Position numbers and translations under genes: made by a program | The notes under the pieces: generated by a model | Told to the model about the DNA's origin: nothing | Databases searched by the model: none | What the model saw: only the letters and a program-made list of their open reading frames with translations | Origin: RHLJ01 sp965601955 | Lineage (GTDB): Bacteria; Bacteroidota; Rhodothermia; Balneolales; Balneolaceae | Reading direction: 5' to 3' | Length of the DNA: 64,000 nt | Assembly (NCBI GenBank): GCA_965601955.1 | Contig: OZ271855.1 | Span: 3,658,001 to 3,722,000 of the forward strand | In this document: positions 35,850 through 42,546 of the stretch, in pieces | Position numbering within the stretch: the stretch's first letter is position 1 | How the letters are laid out: each line of letters opens with the position of its first letter

Positions 35850-35967
35850 CTCATTAAGAAAGGTGGAGGGATCAGGTCCTACGAAGCCTTGGCAACCGTC
35901 TCGATGAAAATCGAGGAAAGGTGCTACATCCTGCTCAGTGTATGTAAGCCGCACTGGGAAAGATGAG
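35850..35967 (+). promoter_or_regulatory. SAM-I riboswitch (S box) aptamer
   Basis: CTCAT (35850-35854) and ATGAG (35963-35967) form P1. Between them are the conserved core stretches AAGGTGGAGGGATCAG, GAAGCCTTGGCAACC and AAAGGTGCTACATCCTGC, in S-box order and spacing. A possible start site region TTAACACATATTGCATT is just upstream. Binding of S-adenosylmethionine should favour the downstream terminator and shut off metY. Confidence 0.93.
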
Positions 35968-35989
35968 TTCGAAAGATATTGGTTCAAAA

Positions 35990-36027
35990 GCCTCATTCGG
36001 ATTCATCTCGAATGAGGCTTTTTTTGT
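35990..36027 (+). terminator. Riboswitch expression-platform terminator
   Basis: GCCTCATTCG ... CGAATGAGGC followed by T8. The CTCAT of its left arm is complementary to the ATGAG of riboswitch P1, so an antiterminator between them can form when SAM is absent. This is the usual S-box off switch. Confidence 0.9.
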
Positions 36028-36044
36028 TTTAACTATTAATTCAA

Positions 36045-36140
36045 TGCCACAAAAACACAGAAACACAAATTCTAAGAATTGATCCTACACGTATACAGAG
36101 AAGAAATTAATTCCTTTTGTGATTTAGTGATTCTGTGGCA
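36045..36140. repeat. Inverted repeat inserted between riboswitch and metY
   Basis: TGCCACAAAAACACAGAAAC at the left and TTGTGATTTAGTGATTCTGT-GGCA at the right form long imperfect arms. This is another of the word-like intergenic palindromes of the phylum. It ends 54 bases before the metY start. Confidence 0.7.
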
Positions 36141-36194
36141 AATCTATTATGCAGACAACATTCAATAACAACTCACTCACAAACCAATAAAATC

Positions 36195-37523
36195 ATGAGC
36201 AACGAACTAAGCGAACGATCACTAAGATTTGAAACCCTGCAGCTTCATGCCGGGCAGCAACCAGATCCAACAACAGGCTCCCGAGCCGTTCCGATCTATC
36301 AAACTACATCCTATAACTTCAATGATTCAGAGCATGCAGCCAATCTATTCGCCTTAAGAGAGTTCGGGAATATTTATACCCGAATCATGAACCCTACTAC
36401 CGACGTATTTGAGCAGCGTATTGCAGCTTTGGAAGGCGGGGTAGCTGCATTAGCTACTTCTTCAGGACAGGCAGCTCAATTCCTGGCTATTTCTAACCTT
36501 GCCCAGGCTGGTGACAATATCATTTCAACACAAAACCTGTATGGCGGAACCTATAACCAATTCAAAGTAACCATTCCTAGACTGGGCATTGATGTTCGTT
36601 TTGCAGCAGAAGACACTGTTGAAGAATTTGAAAAGCTAATTGATGACAGTACCAAAGCGATTTATGTTGAATCCATAGGGAACCCAAGAGGCAATATTGC
36701 TGACTTTGAAGGCCTGGCTGCTCTTGGAGAGAAATATGGTATCGCTCTTGTTGTTGATAATACCTTTGGCGCCGGTGGAGCTGTGGTACAACCCATCAAA
36801 TATGGAGCAAATGTAGTTACTGCTTCCGCTACGAAATGGATTGGCGGGCATGGGACTTCCATAGGCGGTGTAATCGTAGACGGTGGAAATTTTAACTGGG
36901 GCAATGGCCGATACCCATTATTCACTGAACCATCTCCGGGATACCACGGATTGAATTTCTGGGAAGTATTTGGTACCGATGGCCCCTTTGGAAATATAGC
37001 TTTTGCCATTCGAGCAAGGGTGGAAGGACTTCGGGATTTTGGTTCTTCTCAATCTCCATTCAATAGTTTTCTGCTATTACAAGGCCTGGAGACTCTCTCT
37101 TTGAGAGTAGAACGCCATAATGAGAATGCACTGAAACTGGCTGAATGGCTTAATGATCATGACGCGGTAGAGTGGGTGAATTTCACTGGGCTTCCTGACC
37201 ACGAATATCATGAACAAGCAAAGAAATACCTTACTCCTGGGCACTTTGGATCGGTATTAACCTTTGGTGTAAAAGGTGGTTATGACAATGCCAAATCTTT
37301 CATCAATAGCGTAAAGCTTGGAAGTCACCTTGCTAATGTGGGTGATGCAAAAACCCTGCTCATTCACCCAGCATCTACTACTCATCAACAGCTTTCTGAA
37401 AGCGAGCAAGCGGCTAGTGGTGTGAAGCCTGATCTAATCCGGGTTTCAGTAGGAATTGAACACATCGATGATATCATCGAGGATTTTGAAAACGCCTTTC
37501 AAACAGCGGCTGTTTTGACTTAA
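36195..37523 (+). CDS. metY: O-acetylhomoserine sulfhydrylase (MetY type)
   Basis: About 442 residues. PLP enzyme joining O-acetylhomoserine and sulfide to homocysteine. FETLQLHAGQQPDPTTGSRA and VPIYQTTSYNF at the start, ALATSSGQAAQFLAISNLAQ, VDNTFGAGGAVVQPIKYGAN and the PLP lysine in VTASATKWIGGHGTSIGGVI; LIHPASTTHQQLSESEQAAS and GVKPDLIRVSVGIEHIDDII at the end. Start: ATG at 36195 (MSNELSERSLRFETL) matches the family; the frame is open further upstream but those residues fall in the inverted repeat. Controlled by the SAM riboswitch upstream and linked to an OsmC gene and metX. Confidence 0.96.
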   Translation: MSNELSERSLRFETLQLHAGQQPDPTTGSRAVPIYQTTSYNFNDSEHAANLFALREFGNIYTRIMNPTTDVFEQRIAALEGGVAALATSSGQAAQFLAISNLAQAGDNIISTQNLYGGTYNQFKVTIPRLGIDVRFAAEDTVEEFEKLIDDSTKAIYVESIGNPRGNIADFEGLAALGEKYGIALVVDNTFGAGGAVVQPIKYGANVVTASATKWIGGHGTSIGGVIVDGGNFNWGNGRYPLFTEPSPGYHGLNFWEVFGTDGPFGNIAFAIRARVEGLRDFGSSQSPFNSFLLLQGLETLSLRVERHNENALKLAEWLNDHDAVEWVNFTGLPDHEYHEQAKKYLTPGHFGSVLTFGVKGGYDNAKSFINSVKLGSHLANVGDAKTLLIHPASTTHQQLSESEQAASGVKPDLIRVSVGIEHIDDIIEDFENAFQTAAVLT

Positions 37524-37536
37524 CCTCAAACAAAAA

Positions 37537-37565
37537 AGGATGCGGAGTAAGCGCCTCCGCATCCT
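37537..37565. other. Strong stem-loop after metY
   Basis: AGGATGCGGAG and CTCCGCATCCT, an 11-bp perfect stem with a 7-base loop, 14 bases after the stop. There is no T-run on the plus strand, but six A on the left, so it is a complete terminator only when read from the minus strand; on the plus strand it may stabilise or partly stop the metY message. Confidence 0.7.
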
Positions 37566-37622
37566 AATAAAACCACTTGCAGAAACCTGTAAATGATCCA
37601 ACAACTCTAAAATATAAACACT

Positions 37623-38153
37623 ATGAGCACTTTAACAACTAATGAAGTGGATGAACGGCTGAATGAAACTATCAGCAATGTTATCAATCATGTAAAAGAA
37701 AATCCCTCTGCAAAGGATGTCACTTTTTCAGTGGATTCTATCCTGGAACAAGGGTTTCGATCTGAAATCAACGTCCGGGATTTTCAGTTTATCGTGGATG
37801 AACCTGAAAGCCTGGGAGGAGAAAATGAAGCTCCTAACCCTGTAGAGTATGTACTTGGTGCATTGGCTTCGTGCCAGGAAATTGTAATCAAAGCTTATGC
37901 CGGGCAGCTAGGGATTAACCTAAAATCTATAAAGGTTACTGCTTCTGGTGATCTTGACCTGCAGGGATTCTTCAATCTTTCTGATGAACGGCCAGGTTTC
38001 AGCCAAGTGAAATACAGAACGGTAATTTCTACGGATGAAACTGACCCTGCTAAACTTCAACTTTTAAAAAACTTTTCTTCTGAACGGTGCCCCGTATTGG
38101 ATATAATAGCTAATCCGGTACCGGTGAATGGAGAAGTCGTTTATGTTAATTAA
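37623..38153 (+). CDS. OsmC family protein in the methionine locus
   Basis: 176 residues. OsmC fold with cysteines in ALASCQEIVIKAYAGQLGIN and SSERCPVLDIIANPVPVNGE, longer at the N-terminus than the first OsmC gene of the window (9677). Its place between metY and metX suggests a link to sulfur or persulfide chemistry, for example handling a reactive sulfur species made alongside homocysteine, but that is inference. A strong terminator follows at 38191. Confidence 0.9.
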   Translation: MSTLTTNEVDERLNETISNVINHVKENPSAKDVTFSVDSILEQGFRSEINVRDFQFIVDEPESLGGENEAPNPVEYVLGALASCQEIVIKAYAGQLGINLKSIKVTASGDLDLQGFFNLSDERPGFSQVKYRTVISTDETDPAKLQLLKNFSSERCPVLDIIANPVPVNGEVVYVN

Positions 38154-38190
38154 CACTCACTCATTCATCGAAGCAGCTTGATGAATGAAA

Positions 38191-38231
38191 GGCTTAGCGG
38201 ATCAGTTTACTGATCTTGCTAAGCCGATTTT
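38191..38231 (+). terminator. Terminator after the OsmC-like gene
   Basis: GGCTTAGCGGATCAG and CTGATCTTGCTAAGCC form a long stem closed by a 4-base loop, followed by GATTTTTA. It separates the OsmC gene from metX. Confidence 0.85.
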
Positions 38232-38233
38232 TA

Positions 38234-38345
38234 AGTCATCCTGAGGATACCTCCGAAGGATCAGCAAATATATTAATACGTTGATTCTTCGCTTTTGCCT
38301 GCCTTTGCCGTAGCGGCTTCGCGCAGGCAGGCTCAGAACGACTTA
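38234..38345. repeat. Intergenic inverted repeat before metX
   Basis: AAGTCATCCTGAGGAT on the left is faced by CTCAGAACGACTTA on the right, with an internal hairpin CCTGCCTTTGCCG ... GCGCAGGCAGG. This is the widespread Bacteroidota palindrome type; it may separate metX from the upstream terminator. Confidence 0.7.
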
Positions 38346-38368
38346 ATATCGAAATACATTAATCATCA

Positions 38369-39412
38369 ATGAGCAAACTCAATACACATACTTTTGAACA
38401 GACATTCATCACTGAATCAGGCTTTTCGTTTGATAATCCCGAGATAGCTTACCAGAGCTGGGGCAATCTTAATGATGATAGATCCAACTTGGTGTTAGTC
38501 ATTCATGCCTTGACCGGCAATTCTAATCTAGAGGAGTGGTTTCCGGGTTTGTTTTGGGAAAACAGTCCAATTGACCTGGATAAACACTTTGTATTATGCA
38601 TAAATATTCCCGGAAGCTGCTATGGTTCACTTGGGCCCTGGTCTACTAATCCAAAGACAGGGGAACCCTATCAAAGTGATTTTCCGGTTTTCACTATTCG
38701 TGATATCGTGAGATTCCAACAAAAACTATTAAACGAGTTGGACATCCAGGGTATTGAACTGGTATTAGGCGGTTCGATGGGTGGCATGATTGCCCTTGAG
38801 TTTGCATTAATGGATGATCGAGTCAAAAAACTCTGCTTGATGGTAATGGGAAAGGCGCATTCGACCTGGGCAGTTGGAATTAGCCACGCCCAAAGAATGG
38901 CTTTATACTCTGACCCAAAATGGAATAACGGAGACTATAATCAAGATGATCCCCCACTAAAAGGACTTGCAGCAGCAAGAGCTATGGCTATGATTACTTA
39001 CAGGACACCTGCCAATTATGACCAGAAGTTCTCAAGGGATCGAAATACGGAAAAGAATCTTTTTGAAGTAGAATCATACCTCGAGTATCAGGGACAAAAA
39101 TTGGTGAGTAGATTTGACGCTCTTTCTTATGATCGGCTCACTAAATCCATGGATACGCACGATGTTTCCCGTGGACGTGGAACATTCGAAGAAGTGCTTG
39201 AAAGATTAGCTACCCCAACATTAGTCATTGGAGTGGGCTCTGATCGCCTTTATCCAGCTTTAGAGCAAAAAGAACTTGCGGAGCTTATCCCAAATTCAGT
39301 ATACAAGGAAATTACTTCCGAATACGGACATGACGCCTTTCTGATCGAATTCGATCAGATAAATACATATTTAAACGAATTTCTTGAAGAACCTACTTAT
39401 CAATCAGCTTAG
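38369..39412 (+). CDS. metX: Homoserine O-acetyltransferase
   Basis: 347 residues. Alpha/beta-hydrolase making O-acetylhomoserine, the substrate of metY. LVLVIHALTGNSNLEEWFPG, IDLDKHFVLCINIPGSCYGS, LGPWSTNPKTGEPY, the nucleophile Ser in VLGGSMGGMIALEFALM, the Asp in VIGVGSDRLYPALEQ and the His in ITSEYGHDAFLIE. The last 35 bases are the left copy of a 147-bp block that is repeated beyond the next gene. Confidence 0.96.
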   Translation: MSKLNTHTFEQTFITESGFSFDNPEIAYQSWGNLNDDRSNLVLVIHALTGNSNLEEWFPGLFWENSPIDLDKHFVLCINIPGSCYGSLGPWSTNPKTGEPYQSDFPVFTIRDIVRFQQKLLNELDIQGIELVLGGSMGGMIALEFALMDDRVKKLCLMVMGKAHSTWAVGISHAQRMALYSDPKWNNGDYNQDDPPLKGLAAARAMAMITYRTPANYDQKFSRDRNTEKNLFEVESYLEYQGQKLVSRFDALSYDRLTKSMDTHDVSRGRGTFEEVLERLATPTLVIGVGSDRLYPALEQKELAELIPNSVYKEITSEYGHDAFLIEFDQINTYLNEFLEEPTYQSA

Positions 39413-39524
39413 TCTATCAAATAATTATTTGGTACTTTTCTTTCATGATCTGTCATGAAAAAAGATTCCTTTTGCTGACTATTGTCTTATTCACCATGTT
39501 CTTTCCCCTTCATTCTTTGGGTCA
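39378..39524 (+). repeat. 147-bp duplicated block, left copy
   Basis: From AATTTCTTGAAGA in the metX 3' end to CTTTGGGTCA. It matches 40564-40710 base for base in register (constant offset of 1186) at roughly 80 percent identity with no gaps. It covers the metX end, the spacer and the first ~27 codons of the CRTAC-like gene. Confidence 0.88.
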
Positions 39525-39573
39525 TTCACCTGAGTTGGACAATAGCCGCATCTTTGGCGTAAAAAACCTTTGA
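39445..39573 (+). pseudogene. Truncated start of the CRTAC-like gene (signal-peptide remnant)
   Basis: Reads MICHEKRFLLLTIVLFTMFF, PLHSLGHSPELDN and stops after 42 residues. The first 26 correspond to MICHKKRSLLLTISLLTAFL and PMHSLGQ of the intact gene at 40631. After HSLG the similarity stops abruptly, which marks the left edge of foreign DNA near 39525. Confidence 0.8.
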
Positions 39574-39582
39574 ACTTGGCTG

Positions 39583-40500
39583 ATGCAGAAGCGTGATTTA
39601 ACCGGCTATAGTGACAAACCTCCTCATCCCAAATGGCCGAATAACGCTCGGCTGGCCGTGCAGTTTGTTCTGAACGTTGAGGAAGGTGCGGAGCAAACGA
39701 TTGTCAATGGCGATGAACAGTCGGAAAGCTATCTGCACGAAATTCTCGGTCGACCACCGCGTATTGGAGAACGCGATCTAAGTGTAGAGCAGTTCTATGA
39801 ATACGGTTCACGGGCAGGCTTCTGGCGCATTTTGAAATTATTCCGGGCGCGCAAATTACCGCTAACCGCGTTTGCTGCTGGCAAAGCGCTGGAATTAAAC
39901 CCGGACATTGGACGTGCTCTAGCTGAAGCGGGGCACGAAGTAGCTGGACATGGTTACCGCTGGTTTGACTATCAAGGCATGTCGGAAGCAGAGGAACGTC
40001 ACCATATTCAGTTAACCGTCGAGGTGATTGAAAAGGTTTGCGGCAAGCGTCCAGTTGGCTGGTATACGGGCCGAATCAGCCAAAATACGCGCCGGCTTAT
40101 TCGCGAAGAAGGCGGCTTTCTCTACACCTCAGATGCCTACAATGACGACTTGCCGTACTGGCTGCCAACCGAGCCACCACAGCTCGTCATTCCCTACACA
40201 CTGGTCAACAACGACGCACGTTATTTGATGTCGAACGGCTGTGCATCCGGGCAGGAATTCTATCAGCTGTTGAAAGATGCGTTCGATGTGCTTTGGCTGG
40301 AGGGAGAACAACAACCGAAAATGATGAGCATTGGGCTACATTCACGTATTAGCGGACATCCAGCACGCACAATGGCGCTGGCCCGCTTTCTTGACCATGT
40401 TCAATCACACGAAAACGTGTGGGTGTGTCGACGCGAAGACATTGCCCGCCATTGGACAACGTTGTATCCTGCATATAGCCAGGGCTCTGCAAAAGAATAA
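39583..40500 (+). CDS. PuuE-type allantoinase / polysaccharide deacetylase-family protein, GC-richer than neighbours
   Basis: 305 residues. RDLTGYSDKPPHPKWPNNAR, FVLNVEEGAEQTIVNGDEQS, YEYGSRAGFWRILKLFRARK, AGHEVAGHGYRWFDYQGMSE, RPVGWYTGRISQNTRRLIRE and GFLYTSDAYNDDLPYW are the marks of the PuuE group (cofactor-free allantoinases in urate breakdown). The usual NodB His residues are only partly kept, as in PuuE. Codons such as CTG, GCG and CGC are much more common than in adjacent genes, and no purine-degradation gene is near. It lies between the two copies of the 147-bp block: likely acquired from a proteobacterium (inference). Confidence 0.87.
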   Translation: MQKRDLTGYSDKPPHPKWPNNARLAVQFVLNVEEGAEQTIVNGDEQSESYLHEILGRPPRIGERDLSVEQFYEYGSRAGFWRILKLFRARKLPLTAFAAGKALELNPDIGRALAEAGHEVAGHGYRWFDYQGMSEAEERHHIQLTVEVIEKVCGKRPVGWYTGRISQNTRRLIREEGGFLYTSDAYNDDLPYWLPTEPPQLVIPYTLVNNDARYLMSNGCASGQEFYQLLKDAFDVLWLEGEQQPKMMSIGLHSRISGHPARTMALARFLDHVQSHENVWVCRREDIARHWTTLYPAYSQGSAKE

Positions 40501-40563
40501 ACAGGGCGCCACCTCTTTTACCGCGAAACGATTGCTTTTATTTGCTCTAATTTGTGGGAGCCC

Positions 40564-40710
40564 AATTTCTTGAAGAGTCAGCCTATCAATCCGCTCAGTC
40601 TATCAAGTAATTATTTGGTACTTTTCCTTCATGATCTGCCACAAAAAAAGATCCCTTCTATTAACTATTAGCCTGCTTACAGCGTTCTTGCCCATGCACT
40701 CTTTGGGCCA
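40564..40710 (+). repeat. 147-bp duplicated block, right copy
   Basis: Second copy of 39378-39524. Its first 35 bases translate FLEESAYQSAQS, a diverged version of the metX C-terminus (FLEEPTYQSA-stop) that has no gene in front of it. The block runs into the start of the intact CRTAC-like gene. Confidence 0.88.
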
Positions 40711-42490
40711 GGAATTTATAGGGGTAGATATCCCCTATTCAAATCCCATTGGTTTGATTATGGATGCAGATATTGGAACAAATGGTATTTCTGTAGCCGA
40801 CTACAATCTCGATGGCTCTCTGGATATTTACTTTGTAGTCAGAGATTCTGCATGGGGTGGAGATGCAAGAACCTGGAATCGATTATTCTCTTTTGAAGAT
40901 GGAGAATACACTAATAGAACCATCTCATCAGATTTAAAAGGGATTAGCCAAACCCGATGGAGTGAGATGGGATATAACATTGGTGCTTCATGGGGAGACT
41001 ATAACAATGATGGTTACCCTGACATTTTCCTTTACTATTCCGGGAAAGATCAGCTATTCAAAAATAATGGAGACGGAACCTTTACTGATGTTTCCGAATC
41101 TGCTCAAATTGCAGGCATTGAAACTCAGCTTAGTTCCCACAGCTTATGGTGGGATTATGACCTTGATGGAGATTTAGATTTATATGTGACGGTTAGGAGA
41201 GATCGAGCGACAGAAAACAAAGATCGTACAAACAGGATGTACGAGAATACCGGGGAGGATATATTTGAAGATGTTTCCGAAGAAAGCTTTTTAAATGATG
41301 ATGGTCTCTCCTATATGGCCATCCCTTTTGATGCAAACAATGACTCCCTACCCGATCTGTATGTTGCGAATGATTTCGGAGCCAATTCACTCTTCCTGAA
41401 CAATGGAGATAAAACCTTTTCTAAAGACACAGCTAACACCATTGGATTAAATGACCGGGGAGAAGGAATGGGAATAGCCATTGCTGACATTGACAAAAAT
41501 GGATTGCCTGATATCTATGTAACCAATGTAACGGAAGACGGAAGTGTTGAATTGAGGCGAAATCCTCTTTTTCTCCATTCTGGAAATAATTCCTTTGAAA
41601 ACATTGCTCAGGAAGCTGGAGTCATGCTAGCCGAATGGGGCTGGGGAGCAAGCTTTGCTGATTTCAATAACAATACCCTCGAAGATCTTTTTGTTTCAAA
41701 TGGCTATTTCGATGATGATGATGATAATTTCCTGTACATCAATACCTCCTCTAATGAACAAGTTCTATTCGAAAATAAGGCAGAAGAAGCCGGGGTAGCT
41801 GACTCTATGGTTTCAAGAACACATGTCGTTTTCGATCAGAATGACGATGGATTCCTTGACATCCTGGTCTCCAACTTCTTTGATGACCCCATCCTTTACC
41901 GGAATACTTCTTCAGCAGGTAACTGGCTGAGTGTAGAACTGGAAGGTGTGGAGTCAAACAGAAATGGCTTTGGCTCCAAAGTTATCGCTTTTTATGGAGG
42001 AGAATCTCAAACCAAATTTCATCATGGAGCCCAGTTCTATGGCCAGAATATTTTACCTGTTCATTTTGGGCTGGCTGAATTTGAATCATTAGATAGCTTG
42101 CAAGTTATCTGGCCTGGAGGTAATGCGGATACCTTTGTTGATGTTAATGTAAATCAACAGATCAAAATTATAGAAGGTGGAACGATCGTTACTTCCACAC
42201 ATCCGGATAAAGAAACAGAGCGAGCTCAAGAATTTAAACTTATAGGTAATTATCCAAATCCATTTAATAGTGGAACAAACATTGTATTTGAACTACCCAG
42301 GGTGCAGACCATTAGCTTTGAAGTGTTCAATGTATTGGGGCAGGTTATTTTTCAGCAAAGTTCCACATTCTCTTCCGGGAGACAACAAATAAACTGGCAA
42401 CCTGGCGCCATTCCTTCCGGGGTATATTTCTACAAAATTTCGACCCAGCAAGGTTATGTGCAAACTTCCAGATTGTTGTACCTCAAGTAG
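40631..42490 (+). CDS. Secreted FG-GAP/VCBS repeat protein with type IX sorting domain (CRTAC-like)
   Basis: 619 residues. Signal peptide (LLLTISLLTAFLPMHSLGQ). About seven FG-GAP/VCBS blades, each with a calcium-loop motif: VADYNLDGSLDIYFV, SWGDYNNDGYPDIFLY, WWDYDLDGDLDLYVT, PFDANNDSLPDLYVAN, IADIDKNGLPDIYVTN, SFADFNNNTLEDLFVSN, VFDQNDDGFLDILVSN. An ASPIC/UnbV-like region follows (RNTSSAGNWLSVELEGVESN, FGLAEFESLDSLQVIWPGG). The end, LIGNYPNPFNSGTNIVFELP, is a type IX secretion sorting domain. An extracellular calcium-bound beta-propeller is the best guess; ligand unknown. It is the intact member of a partly duplicated pair. Confidence 0.9.
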   Translation: MICHKKRSLLLTISLLTAFLPMHSLGQEFIGVDIPYSNPIGLIMDADIGTNGISVADYNLDGSLDIYFVVRDSAWGGDARTWNRLFSFEDGEYTNRTISSDLKGISQTRWSEMGYNIGASWGDYNNDGYPDIFLYYSGKDQLFKNNGDGTFTDVSESAQIAGIETQLSSHSLWWDYDLDGDLDLYVTVRRDRATENKDRTNRMYENTGEDIFEDVSEESFLNDDGLSYMAIPFDANNDSLPDLYVANDFGANSLFLNNGDKTFSKDTANTIGLNDRGEGMGIAIADIDKNGLPDIYVTNVTEDGSVELRRNPLFLHSGNNSFENIAQEAGVMLAEWGWGASFADFNNNTLEDLFVSNGYFDDDDDNFLYINTSSNEQVLFENKAEEAGVADSMVSRTHVVFDQNDDGFLDILVSNFFDDPILYRNTSSAGNWLSVELEGVESNRNGFGSKVIAFYGGESQTKFHHGAQFYGQNILPVHFGLAEFESLDSLQVIWPGGNADTFVDVNVNQQIKIIEGGTIVTSTHPDKETERAQEFKLIGNYPNPFNSGTNIVFELPRVQTISFEVFNVLGQVIFQQSSTFSSGRQQINWQPGAIPSGVYFYKISTQQGYVQTSRLLYLK

Positions 42491-42546
42491 TTGACGCTTA
42501 AACATTCACGCACTACTTTTCCAGAAGATTATCTCAATTCGAAATC

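Noticed and set aside
35637..35996. 119-residue minus-strand reading frame
   Set aside because: It runs across the SAM riboswitch, the structured RNA candidate and a terminator, and has no sensible protein sequence.
36135..36194. Upstream extension of metY
   Set aside because: The 20 residues do not match the family and lie partly in the inverted repeat; the ATG at 36195 fits the family start.
41706..41735. GAT-rich run in the CRTAC-like gene
   Set aside because: It encodes an Asp-rich calcium loop (YFDDDDDNF) rather than a regulatory repeat.
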